A stretch of 64,000 bases of DNA from Perilla frutescens (lineage: Eukaryota; Streptophyta; Magnoliopsida; Lamiales; Lamiaceae). The first letter of the stretch is position 1. Every line of letters starts with the position of its first letter. Of the stretch, positions 35,101 to 46,996 are shown one piece after another. The stretch lies in NCBI GenBank assembly GCA_026008535.1, contig BRKX01000002.1, positions 69,647,380-69,711,379 on the forward strand, given 5' to 3'. The notes below the pieces were generated by a model. The model had not been told where the DNA came from. It was given only the letters and a program-made list of their open reading frames with translations, and did no database searches. The position numbers were made by a program, and so were the translations under genes.

Positions 35101-36502
35101 AATGCACACAGAATGGAGGTGATGCATTCAAAATAAGACAGGATAGATGACAAATATGAACAAGAAAGAAACATATTTTTTTCACAATTCAACAGATGAT
35201 GCAAGTGTTGTTGTAGTAGTTCTTCACAGTAGTCTTTTTGACCAATTTTCAACTCAACATTAAGACATGAGAGAGAAAATTTACCTGATCGGTTACTTCC
35301 ATCCCCATATAGTTTACACCAATTGTCTCTCCTGCCTTGCTGAAAACAGGTTCCACATAGATCAAAAATGTTTTTGAACCAAACAGCTCCGTTTCAAACG
35401 TGATCTCCCTCTTTGCTGGTAATCCGCGTTCAAGAACCTCTCTTTTGAAGTCTTGAGACTCCTTCACGCCAGCGCCACTGAAGATCTCCACGTCCGTTTT
35501 GCCTATGATATCCTGTAAAATCAGTTATTCTGAGAAAATATAGTGGCAGATTACTCCCACCAACAGCAGACTTAATTTCTCTTCATCACGAGGCATAAGC
35601 AATACTATACTCATAAGAATATGCTAAATTATCAGTGTGATTACCTGCTCTCCCAAAGTTGGGAAATGATTAAAGATGAACCTATAGCGCAGTTCTTTAT
35701 CCTGTAAAATGTCGAATACAGATCAGTCTAAATGCCTTTGTGAGTTGTCATGGATCCAAATGAAGTCGCAAACCAAAGTATATACCTGGTGGCCTATAAC
35801 AACCGGAGCATTTTGTAGGACAAAATGCAAGAAATTATCTGCTCTTTCCAAAACCTGTGACAGTTCCTCCACAGGAGTGGATTGCCTCTCCAAATTGTCT
35901 ATACTTTCCTGCAACTTCTCCATCAATATTTGCTCCCGTTGGAGGCTTGCCTCTAGAAGTTTCTCCAGATGCAGGGCTCGTTGCTTCCAGTACACAACGC
36001 TGTCAAACTCTGCATCTATGGCCACTATTTCATCCTTGGAGACGACATCTTTCCTTCTCTTAGGAGCATCTTGATACAGATACCTCAGATTCTCATCAAG
36101 AATAGAGATGGGGCGCTTATCACCACCATATCCATCTCTCTCAAACCGATGTTCTTCCAATATCTCCAGCTTCTTGAGCTCTACTTCCTGCTGTTGCTTG
36201 CTGAGGTGGTCGAGCTCCTCTCTTAGTAGGCGCACAACATTCGCCTGCTTGAATTCCCAATTCTTCACCAACTTGGATAACTGCCAGTTTCCCTTATCAC
36301 TATAATTTGTTAGCTCCATCAGCCTCTTAAAATCAACTATATTAGGCTCCTTGTTGATAGTAACCTCCTCCAACATATCTTGATCTGCTCCAGGCCTCTC
36401 TACATTGAATTGCCTCCCGGCTTCATTCATTTCTTCGGGCCACATTGAAGAGAGCACGACATCCATATCCTCAGATTGATCACTCTCCATTTCGCACCCC
36501 AT
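32151..36502 (-). CDS. AHK5: AHK5/CKI2-type cytosolic hybrid histidine kinase
   Basis: Twelve exons on the minus strand (36502-35786, 35701-35645, 35512-35285, 35004-34911, 34836-34630, 34448-34318, 34237-34188, 34095-33746, 33653-33550, 33439-32648, 32553-32395, 32273-32151) join in frame to 1003 residues. The N-terminal 240 residues are charged and coiled-coil; no membrane segment is seen. A PAS-like region follows (FLIYVEPVFSKAGETIGVNY). The kinase has the H box ATMSHEIRSPLSGVV, N box NAIKFTHEG, G1 DTGIGIPE, F LFKKYMQ and G2 GGTGLGLAICKQL. After an acidic linker comes a receiver with LLVEDNKINI, the phospho-acceptor in MDVCMPVMDG and SKPIT. AHK5 acts in peroxide, ethylene/ABA and stomatal signalling through phosphotransfer proteins. 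The length exceeds the Arabidopsis protein, mostly in the linker. Confidence 0.96.
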
Positions 36503-37628
36503 TCCCGTCTTTGATTCTTTCTCAACAACCCCTTTAGCTTCTTCACCAATTCAATGAAGTAAATTTATCATGCACCAACATCTCTCTATCTAGATATATT
36601 CGCCTTGTTTCAGCTTTATGGGGTGTTTTCATGCCTAGATGCCACATGAAGCATCAGAATGTAGTTGGGTCACTAAAAACATGAAAAGAAAATAATGAAA
36701 AGCCTAAACAGAAAATCAACAAATACAAGTGATGTTAGAGAAATATATTTTAATGAAACGGAAAATGAAATACTTGACTATTTGAGGTCCCTTCTACTGG
36801 AAAATGGACAACACAAAACTAAGGCAAGAAAAAAAAATTGTGTTACATAGCCGAATTGCACCAAATAAAATCATCAAGATTCAGTTTTTATTTCTGTTGC
36901 AGCCCAGTTAACATTTAGCAGAGGAAAAATCAGACTATATATAGTGTGTGTGTGTGTGTGTGCATGTTTGTATAATTGCATATGAACACATGAATCATTA
37001 TCAGAGTAGTATTCCTCAATGAGCTAACAATCAAGAACTGACCTTATTCCAAGAAAAGTAGCAGAAAAACAGGGGTTCATTGACCAAAATTGAGCATACA
37101 GATGATTGAAAAACATGCATCACCACTCATAATGGTTAAACCAAACAATCCCATTTGCAAAAACCAATCCAAAATCCAAAAAGGAAAAAAAAAGTAAAAA
37201 AGAAACAAGAGCTGACCTTTTGATCATTTGATGAATTTAAGGTTTCTGGAGAGCCACTCTTTCTGCTTGAAGAACAACAAAAGGCTATAAGTTCATCCAC
37301 AGCCTAAAAACTTTTCACGGTAGATCTGAAAGAATCTCTTTGGAGTGCTCAGTCAAATAAAAAAAAACAACAGGCCAAGTTTTTGGAGCAAATAGAAAAT
37401 GTAGAGAGGGAGAGAGAGAGAGAGAGAGGATGAGGTGGCCGATGGGTGATGAGAGGAGGACATGTGCTGAAACCTCAAGAATTTTTTTTTAGAAAACGAA
37501 CGAAAACGAAAATGATAATCAAAGGGAAAAAAAAAGTGAGATTTAGGAAACTCTGGAAGAAGCCATGTGCGGTTGAGGCGAAAAAAAACTGCATTAAAAA
37601 TGCTTGCATGAGTTTATTTTATGCTGCA

Positions 37629-37631
<3 letters not shown>
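36503..37631. other. AHK5 5' leader and promoter region
   Basis: Minus-strand leader DNA. A possible donor (AAAG|GTCAGC near 37214) hints at a leader intron, not resolved. (GT)n at about 36941-36961 and (AG)n at about 37406-37428 are present. No other gene is seen. Confidence 0.45.

Positions 37632-37691
<60 letters not shown>
37632..37691 (+). repeat. (TC)30 microsatellite
   Basis: An uninterrupted 60-bp TC tract, with open frames on both strands that are purely repeat-derived. Confidence 0.97.
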
Positions 37692-37694
<3 letters not shown>

Positions 37695-40600
37695 ACGTGT
37701 TTACTGTGTGTTGTGTGTGTTCTTGGTTGGATTCATGGTATGCATCTGCTAAAAGTTTCCCTGGCGCTTCAATCATAAATATATAACGTCAACTTTTTCT
37801 AGTCCTCGTGCTGTGTTTACTAAAGAGTCTGTGCGTATTTAACTATAACAAATCATTCATTCAATCAACACATGTATGTAAATTTGCTGGAGTTGTGCGT
37901 GTGTGCGTGAGAGAGAGAGAGAGAGAGAGAGTATTTAAATGGTTTTCTCCCCGCCCTTTACGTTTACGAGGTAAACTGTATATGGACGGCGCGTGTAATG
38001 ACACGCAAAGTTGGAGAGTTGATGAGTTGTGTGCAGTGGTACAGCTACGTGACTGCCCTTTTTTTTAAAAAAAAAAATTCATTTTCTAAAGAGGGTAATT
38101 TTAAATGCAACAACCTAATATAATATCTCTATCCACAAACCCATTTTACTTTGACCTATGTTAAATTATATATATATAATATCTCCTATTTTTTTCTTTC
38201 TAAATACGCTCCATTTTTTAATTTTATTAAAAAATACACTCCATCTTCTACATAAAACCCATTATTTTATAAATATGGTTGTGCTGCTGCCAAAAGAATT
38301 TTAATATTTGGTAGGTTTATTTTGTGCCACAAAATTTTAATTATTTTAACAACAAAATTTTAATATTTGGTAATACTAAAAATTAATAAATTCAAATATT
38401 GTGGCCATTGTTATACGAAACACACAGGAATACGCAGAGCTTGTGTCATCCAAACTCTACTATCTAATTTACTAGAAAAATTATAATATCAGGATACAAG
38501 TATATCCCAGAATTTATTTATTTAATAATTAAGAAAAACACACAATTAATTTTTGAAGGTGTTTTTTTATATTAATTTAGACTCGAAAGAATTCGACCCA
38601 ACTCTCCTTAAAATCTAACATGATACGACTTTGATACCTCTATATATAAATGAAGTTCTTCATATACTTATAATGTATGTAACACGGTGTACAATGTATG
38701 CAATGTTAATATGAAATTTGAGATAAAAATAGGAAGACAAGTGATGCGAGGAGAGAGTACGTGAAGAATCTTATTAGTAGGGTTCTTAACCATTAATTTA
38801 ATGTAATGGATTGATTTAAATAATTAATGCATTATAGATTAATTAAAGGTCCTTTGGATCCAGCAAATGTCATGGTCATGGCCTTGTGGGCACGTGGACC
38901 TTTTTATTCGTGATCAACACCTCTATAATTAAATAAATAAAACTCTATGATAAAATAATATTCCATTTATCTTTTCGATATTAAATTCTTTAATAAATGC
39001 TCTATAAAAATGTAATGCTATCCAATGAAAACAACGTACGCAATTATTAGAAAAAGATGTCAGCATCAATGTTCTTACGGTTAACAATTTTAAATAAGCA
39101 AATTGTATATTTGTATGTGATTTCTACATTGCTTACTTAAAAAATAAAATCATACAAATATTTCCACTACCTTTTTGTTCTCCAAATTATGAAGAAGAAT
39201 TGGGGGCACGTTTGCAACGTTCCAGTCGTAGATATTAAGATAGGATAATTATTTATATAAATACTTCAAACGTATGTGAACAGAAGATTCTATTGTTAAT
39301 TAATTTATTATTCAATTTATTCGTATATAAGGAATTATACATAAATCTACTATCGTGCAATACCCGTAAAAGTGAATAGCAATAATCAATTTCAAATATG
39401 GAGAACCACATGTGTACAATCAATATCAATCATGTATTCATCTAAAAAAACCAAACTATAATTAATCTTATAATTTGGTTTAATTATGGGGCTTTGAAGA
39501 ATATAATTTGGGTTTTTTGTTTTCAAAATTAATTGGGGTTTTAAAATTATTAATTGGAAAATCAGTCAAATCACCCGATGAATTAATCACAAACATAGGA
39601 CTCAACAAACTCCAAATAATAAATTTTAAATTATTTGTAATATGACCAAAATTAATTAATTGAGTGATTTGACTGATTTCCAGTTGCTATACGCGGACAA
39701 TTAATTCATCCTCGAAACAAAAACGCACATATATAGTAGTAACAAAATTAATGTGGCTGGAAAACTTTGCTTTAAAATATTAATAAAATAATATGATGGG
39801 TTGGTTGAACATGGAATCTCATTAAACAAACTGTTTTAGCACTAATCAAATAATTAAAAAAACAAGTACTGTTATATGGCCCAATTATTTGCTTAAGCGT
39901 CGACATAATGAATATAATTAGTTGGAGGGACATGGTGATGTGATAATTAAGCTTATTTGTATAATGCTTTAATATTATATATATATATATATATGTATGT
40001 GTATATATATACAGTGTTTATTGTTATGCACAGCTAAGCTATATTCGTCTTCTGCTGTGGCGATTTTCTCCACAATATGACAATTCTCCCATGTGAAACT
40101 AGCGCTATATTATGTTGTTCTTATTTTTTATTTAAAAAAAAAAGGAACTTAAAAAAAAGAATGTCATTTTATTTTATTTTTGTAGTTGGTAAATGGACGT
40201 TTCATAAGTAAAGATCACGAATTTAATCATTCCATTATTTATAAATCATGAACCTTGTTTCGAATATAGATCAATAAGACTCCTATCCTGTACACTCAAA
40301 TTCATGCGGAATGTATTTAGAATAGGCGTACATAATAATATTTCTCAAATATAAGTATGTGTAGATAATAAATATGCAACGAGTTGAATGTTGGTTATTT
40401 TGATGAAGTCATGAGTGAGACTCTCTTACGAATTAAAATTTATAAAATATTATCAATATTTAAATTCAAAGCTAAATAAATACCAATATATAAATACATA
40501 ACTGAATCTGAATATGCATTTATATCCGAATTTTAACATTTTAACACATCAAACGGATTTTGAACCGATACCGCCAATTTTTTTCGTGGGTTAGTTTTGG

Positions 40601-41351
40601 GCCAGGCACCTAGATCCAGAAAATAGGGTATTAACTAGCCTATTAGGGTCCCTGCCTATATATTAACATCATATTATCAGCTTTACATAAATCTGATATC
40701 ACTGATGACGCTCCCTTAGATTTTCCTTCTTCTTTATAAATAACTGAATAATTTCCAAGGTTGAAGGCATAATTTCTCACTTCATTCCTGATTCTACCTT
40801 GAATATTCTATTCTTATTAATGCTAATCACATCAATATTCAACTCAAGTACAATGAATTCTATCTTTTCAACTTAGAAATTTGCTCATTGTCTTTTCTTG
40901 AGTGAAAAAAAAAAACTGTAGCAGATAGTATCCTTATTGAGACAGAAATTTGTGGAAGAGAAACTACCAAATTAAAAGAAAATGAAGCAAAATTAAACCA
41001 AAAAAAAAGCAAAATAAAATGTATTTCCGTACTGATACAAATCCCAATTTGGGTCCATTGGGCCCCAAATTTAAAAGGTCCAATAAAACCAGACCAAAAA
41101 ACACCAAAAACAAAAACCATAAACCCCGGAAGCACCATGCAAATCTTATTCATTATTATTTTTTTTAAATAATTTATTTAACCCATTTCAAAGTAAAAAT
41201 ATAATATGAAAAGAAAGAAAGATTAATAATAGGCCACGTGACAAATTTTAAGTCATGTATGTAAGTAAGATATTATCTTTGCAAAATAAAATACGAAACT
41301 AAAACATGGTAAAAAAAACTTACATGGTAAAAAAAACTTCATGCTAGATAA
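37692..41351. other. Long intergenic spacer, no gene recognised
   Basis: (GA)n lies at about 37909-37931 and (TA)n near 39977. A small fold-back occurs at 39556-39681: GGAAAATCAGTCAAATCAC and its near reverse complement, 18-bp arms about 90 bp apart. The 97-codon frame at 41153-40860 has no family resemblance. Confidence 0.5.
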
Positions 41352-41360
41352 TAATTAATA

Positions 41361-41652
41361 GAGGCATAACTTATTTTAACCACTTAAATTTAAAAAAAAT
41401 TATTTTAGCCAGTAAGTTTTAAATATATTTATTTTAGTCACTTTGGATAAAAATATCCCTGTGCGCGTTGGCACTGTGGGCTGGACTCAGCGTGCAGTTG
41501 CGCTCGCGTCAGCAGTCCGGCACCTGCTCAAAGCACACCCACGTGTTGAGCAGGGGCAATATAGTAATTCTGGCTAAATAGTATATATTTAAAAGTTTGT
41601 GGCTAAATTAAGTTTTTTAAAAATTTGACCGGCTAGTTTGACCAATTTCCGC
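41361..41652. mobile_element. Mutator-type MITE with 9-bp TSD
   Basis: The element is flanked by TAATTAATA on both sides (41352-41360 and 41653-41661). Its ends are imperfect inverted repeats about 90 bp long (left TTATTTTAGCCAG..., right reverse complement TTAATTTAGCCAC...). The core at about 41460-41555 is GC-rich. The right 99 bp match 7821-7919 without gaps, tying it to the MULE at the start of the window. It is probably a deletion derivative of that family. Confidence 0.8.
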
Positions 41653-41904
41653 TAATTAATAACTCTTGTTTAAAATTGAAATATTTGTATTAAAAAAACA
41701 CAACTTTTTGCAATTTCAACATAGTTTTATAACTGTTGCAAAAAAAAACACAACTTTTAATGACTTATTATTTTTTCACTTGTTTTAAACTTTTAGTTCA
41801 GGGTTAGTGTCTCACTCTCGCTCTATGTTCAATCCATGCGATGTTAATAGTGAAATAAAATACAAGATTAAAATATATTTACATCATATCATACATATAT
41901 AAAG

Positions 41905-42649
41905 GGGTGTATTGGATTGGGATTTTAATGGATTTTGTTGGACTTTAAAATGTCCATGGATTTCTATGGATTTTATAGATCCATAGACTCCACATGGAGT
42001 CTCCCAAAACTCCACATGGAGTCTTCCAACTCCACGCAGAGTCTGGGGGATTTCGTATGGATTTCGGATCGATTTTGAACGATTTCAATGGATTTCAAAT
42101 CCATCTCGCCAGCGCTCGTTGGAACACAACGATCGGTGTATCTGGTAAGAAAAATTGAACCCAACGGCCGCTGGAATCGAGCGGCCTTGATCCCAGCGGC
42201 CGCTGGAGTGCCATTATCGGCAAGGCTAGCGGCCGCTGGGGTCGGGTGACGGCTGGGGTGCCCGATTTTAACTCCTCACCGGCCGCTGGGACACCGCGCT
42301 CGTTGGGTTTTTCAAATCCATCGAAATCTCGTGTCTGGAAGTCGGAATTCATCCTTTGTAATTTTCACGTGAAATCCAGCTGAAATCCAACGAAGTCAAT
42401 GACTTTTTAAAGTCCGTGGATTGTTGAATACCGCAGAATTTTAAAGGACTTTTAAAAGTCTGAATTGAATACACCAAGATTTTGTTGGACTTTTAAAAGT
42501 CTGGATTGAATACACCAAGATTTCATTGGACTTTTAAAAGTCTGGATTGAATACACCAGAATTTCGTTGGATTTTTAAAAGTCTGGATTAAATACACCAG
42601 GATTTTAAAAGTCCAACGAAATCCAACAAAATCTCAATCCAATACACCC
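41905..42649. mobile_element. MITE with GGGTGTATTGGATT terminal inverted repeats
   Basis: The left end reads GGGTGTATTGGATTGGGATT, and the reverse complement of the right end GGGTGTATTGGATTGAGATT. The inverted repeats continue imperfectly for about 45 bp. The core (42100-42310) is CpG-rich with repeated CGGCCGCTGG. A 41-bp array occupies the right part. No clear TSD was found, so the superfamily is open (Harbinger- or hAT-like). Confidence 0.7.
42446..42609 (+). repeat. 41-bp tandem array, four copies
   Basis: Units start at 42446, 42487, 42528 and 42569 with GGACTTTTAAAAGTCTGGAT followed by TGAATACACCA. Each unit contains the palindrome GACTTTTAAAAGTC. Confidence 0.92.
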
Positions 42650-43316
42650 ATCAATCTCGTATTATTATAGAATTGTCATCTTCAATATAATGTTATCTAA
42701 TATTTCGCCCTATTAAACAGAGATGAGATGATAGTGGGCAGCACCACTCCGGGATTTATTGCAAACCCCCGTATCTATTGCTAATCCATCGACAGAGATG
42801 ATAATTATGTCACATCATATTTTCTTAATTATTTTTCAATATTTTGGCTGTTTGGCTTTTCCGATGATTTTTTTTTCTTGAAAGAAAAATCAATGCATGG
42901 TAGATAAGATTGATTAAGAATAGCTAATCCCACTTAGACACGCATTTAACGCACAAATCAATAATTTAGAAAGCAACTAATGATGATGTCTTGCCTTGAT
43001 GTTTCCCATTGTAGTTCCAATAAGGCCAACATGGCTATGTGATTTACTTTGCATAAATTTAGGAGATCACTTTAGCTAGTTTACAATTTTATAGAAAATT
43101 AGGGGATTCCTACATGTCTTAATTAGGTTCATGCAAATTATAATTTGTATACAATATTTTTTTTTTATCTTACATTGGTTTGAGGAGTTGAGGGGCTTGT
43201 TAAGAATTCAATATATTAGGTTTGGTAGGATTTTGTAGTTGATGCCACGAATTTGATGTAGCTTACAAATTAGAAAGTGTTGAAGTTTTAATTACTTCAA
43301 AATCTTTTAATTAATA
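42650..43316. other. Intergenic, no gene recognised
   Basis: AT-rich with no coding motif. Confidence 0.5.
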
Positions 43317-43347
43317 CTAGTACTTCCGATATGTGCGATGCACATAT
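43317..43347 (-). mobile_element. Helitron 3' terminus, minus strand (5' end not found)
   Basis: On the minus strand a perfect 8-bp hairpin (ATATGTGC-ATC-GCACATAT, 43329-43347) is followed by ...GTACTAG and a host T. This is a complete Helitron 3' end. The matching TC 5' terminus should lie to the right on the plus strand but was not recognised up to 44699, so the element is truncated or diverged. Confidence 0.65.
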
Positions 43348-43557
43348 TTTTATTTTTATAAATTACAATGTTAAATTTACTTTATAATTTAAGAGAAAGA
43401 AAATTATATTGTGTTTAAATAGAGAACATGTAAATTTTTTTTTTATTAAGACAACATTGTGATTTTTCGGAATATAGTTCATAATTAATTATTTGTCAAA
43501 TATCTTTTCGATATAAAATAATTAGTCAATTGTTTTCTTTTACAAAATAAGTATATT

Positions 43558-43593
<36 letters not shown>

Positions 43594-44699
43594 TATTGAT
43601 ACAAACACTTGTGTTCTTAATATCTAAAAAATAAAAGCCAATAAATTAGACAACAATAGAATGATATAGATCGATGATTCAGATCATAAACATTTTGTTA
43701 TGCTTACATGAGTAGAAAATGAAGAAAAAATCAATAACTAAATTTTAGCCACTGGTACATGAATAGAAAATGAAGAAAAATTGAAGAAGTCATGCTACAA
43801 TAAATCTTAAAATTGAATGTTTAAATATATGCAGTTAATGTCTATCTTCATCTACGTGTCTGTAGAATCATGTGTCGAATATGGAAAGATGGAGAAATGG
43901 CAGTGGTGCATGTGAATTTGGAATGTCGAGTTTCAGACTTGAATTTCAGACCATGAGACATAATTCAACTAAATTAAAACAATTTCATACCATGGTAATA
44001 TATATCATATTTTTACCATTTTAAAAATAGAGCACCTGCATAATTTGAAATAACAAATAACATGTTTGATAGATATATATGTTAAATATCAAAATGTATT
44101 AGATTGTGATTTTTAACTAATTTAAATAAATTTTTGTTGAGGATGGTGATTTTCCGAGTGTAATTGCCATTCTAATTTTATAAGCTAGAAGAATTGTGCA
44201 AAAAAAAAAAAACATGAAAAAAGATAACAGTGCCAAGATAAAAATTAACAACCATTACCTTGGAATAATTATTTATTGAGAGAAATGAAAAAATATTATA
44301 GGTAAGTGGACATGATTGTTACAATAAAAGGACAAATCATAATAAATTTCAAAATAACAAAATCTGAAATAAAATTAACTATAAAAGAATATAAGAAAGT
44401 CCATGATAAATAAATGTTCTAAAGATGTAGAAACAATAAAATTACTGAAATGATGTACAATCCAATCTGGGTGGCTTCCTATTTGTTACCACATGCAAAT
44501 TCACCATAAGCTTGTTCATGGAGATTCAATAAGCTTCCTCATCTATTCATAATTTTAAACTCCAGACAAAGATAAAAAAATGGAACCACTATTAAGTTAT
44601 ACTTGTAAAATATACATTCAAAAGCAAAAAGAATAAAAAAAAATTCATAAATAATAAATAATGAACATAAAAATATAAAGAAACATTATTGTTCGGTAT
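43348..44699. other. Intergenic, possibly Helitron body
   Basis: AT-rich. (CA)n(TA)n lies at about 43559-43592. No gene. Confidence 0.4.
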
Positions 44700-46160
44700 T
44701 TATTTTCACCTAAACTGCAAGTATACAGTGAGGCTTCTAGTATAGCAGTGAACAAGGTCGTATCCACAAAGATTTAATAATTATTCTACTAGTTATTCAA
44801 TTTAGTCCCTCGCAGTTATCTAGACTATAAATCATGATTGAATTTAACTAATTAAAAACTACAATTAATAAATAAACTGAATTACCATAGAAGAAATCAA
44901 CACAGAAAATCAAACGCTGAAGAAAAGACGCATTCTATGATTGGATAGTCATTATTTAATCCATTCCCTTAATCAATTCATTTAATGTCCATGTTGGGAT
45001 TTAAATCATGCTAGAACAATTACTCATGTATTCTAAACCTTCTCTCGAAGTGCCTAGATTGTAGATCACACAACAAATATTAACGTCTCCGTTCAATACC
45101 TATTATGCAACTCCTAATGGTTCCAAAGATTTATTGTTCTCTAAATTAATCGCAACTCTCTCGAGTGATATTGACTAACCAGTTAATTATTCCAAATCTT
45201 GTGTTAAAACTCATCTCTCGAATTATGGATTAACACATCAAATTGTATCATTTAGTGATCAGATAAATAATACAGAGAAAATCAAGAATAATCAAAATAT
45301 AATCAAATCATAGACACCAAATAAAATGAATTAAAAGAACTTCATAAATAAATCATAATCCAACCCTAGAATACTAGGGTTTTAGCTATCCATGGCAAAA
45401 TAAATATCCAAAATAATCCACAAAGAAAACATGAACAATCCTAAGAACAGAGAAAATAAAACCCGGAAGAATTAATTTGTCTCTAATCTTGAAAGATCTT
45501 GAATCCTTTGGTCTTGTTCTTCACGTCTTCTTTTCTCTGAAGCAACTCTCTGGTGGCAACTTTTGGGTAGATGGAATTGTGTGTATTTTTCGTGCATCAA
45601 ATCCTTAAATACCAAGTTAAGAAAAGCCCAAAAACAGGTCAAAAATCGGACAGGCCCGCTCGATTCGCGACCTCGCTCACGACCCAGTCACCCGCGACTC
45701 AGGTCGCGGGTCCACGTGGCGCTGACGTGGCCAAAATTCGCGACCAGATACCCAAATTCGCGACCGGGTCGCGGGTATTTCAAAGGAGAACCCCCTCTCT
45801 GTCGCGAACGTACAGTAAAATGGAGAAGAGGTGATTCGCGACCCCCCCGGTCGCAAGTCCGGTCGCGGGTATATTTCAGTTCCGGTAGCCTCTCACTGTT
45901 TTGCTTCGTTCTCACTCGTTTTTCGTCCGATTGACCCGATTCTTTTTGCAACGCTTTCCTAATTTGATTTCCCATATTTCTAGGGTGTTCCCACACTCAT
46001 TTGAGGTCCACAAAAAAAATGGCATTAATTCCCTTCACAATGAACAAACACGTGACATTGCACAAAACATAGGAAACTATGCAAAACTCAACACTTCATG
46101 CATGAAATGCCCATCAAATACCACTCAAATGTACCTCAAAATACATGCAAAATAAGAGGT
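44700..46160 (-). mobile_element. LTR-like repeat with a GTCGCG word island
   Basis: The plus strand begins TGTTCGGTATTT and near 46160 reads GGTTATCAATTACA, giving TG...CA-type ends. On the minus strand the 3' part has the phrase GTGGATACGACCTTGTTCAC, similar to DNA near the end of 5' LTRs of plant gypsy elements. No TSD, gag or pol was found, so boundaries and class are tentative. At 45660-45870 about ten copies of CGCGACC or its complement GGTCGCG occur. Confidence 0.35.
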
Positions 46161-46987
46161 TATCAATTACAAATCACACAAATAATGAAGAAAACACCTT
46201 AATTAATAGTTAATAGAATAATAAAAAGACAAAACTAAGAAAATAAAAATTTTAAAAATGGTCGCTCTCATCATCAACATTAACATACACATATTTATCA
46301 ATTGGGCGTCATTAAAGATTTGTCCAATCATACAATCCACATTTATTTAGATTACTTGAATTTGGGAATCAAAATAAAATGGGTGCTTAATAGGCGGTTA
46401 ATTGGCTCCATTAATGGGCAAATTTCAGCGCAATTCTTAAATTATTCATTTTTATAATAACTAAAAAAATGGAGGAAAGTAAATATATATGTATATCTAA
46501 TTGAAATTTGAAAATGATTTGTATGATTTTAAAAGTAATATATATATATATATATGTCCACATATCATATTATATTATACGTGTATATATATATATATAT
46601 ATGCAAGTTATTGTTTATATATATATATATATATTTATATGCACGAATTTTATAGAATATTATATACGATAGAATATGAGCTAAATTTTATTACAAAACA
46701 CGAATTATTGCATAATCAATACAATTTAACTGCATATAATATATATTTATATAAGACTTACTATAAAGGGAAATGGATTTTCGGCGGGAAAATATGAGGA
46801 TTACTACTAATGGAACCATTTTGTTTATATATATATATATATATATAAAGATTTGTTGGGTAATGAGGAGAATTCATAACCACTTTCATGATGATATTTT
46901 GGTAAAGCAACTTCACGTGTGTAGTAGTTCGCAAATTATACCACAGACATACTAAACAATTCATAATGGCCCATGTGAGTTTAGGAG
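46161..46987. other. Intergenic with TA microsatellites
   Basis: Several (TA)n tracts at about 46539-46556, 46585-46602, 46618-46635 and 46829-46847. Frames here are repeat-derived. Confidence 0.6.
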
Positions 46988-46996
46988 GATAAATAT

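Noticed and set aside
37594..37786. Open frames on both strands across the TC tract
   Set aside because: They consist of dipeptide repeats from a microsatellite and show no coding signal.
40860..41153. 97-codon minus-strand frame
   Set aside because: F/L-rich low-complexity translation of AT-rich DNA, no family resemblance and no promoter.
45563..45996. Frames of 87-123 codons on both strands
   Set aside because: Produced by the GTCGCG word island; arginine-rich composition and no domain.
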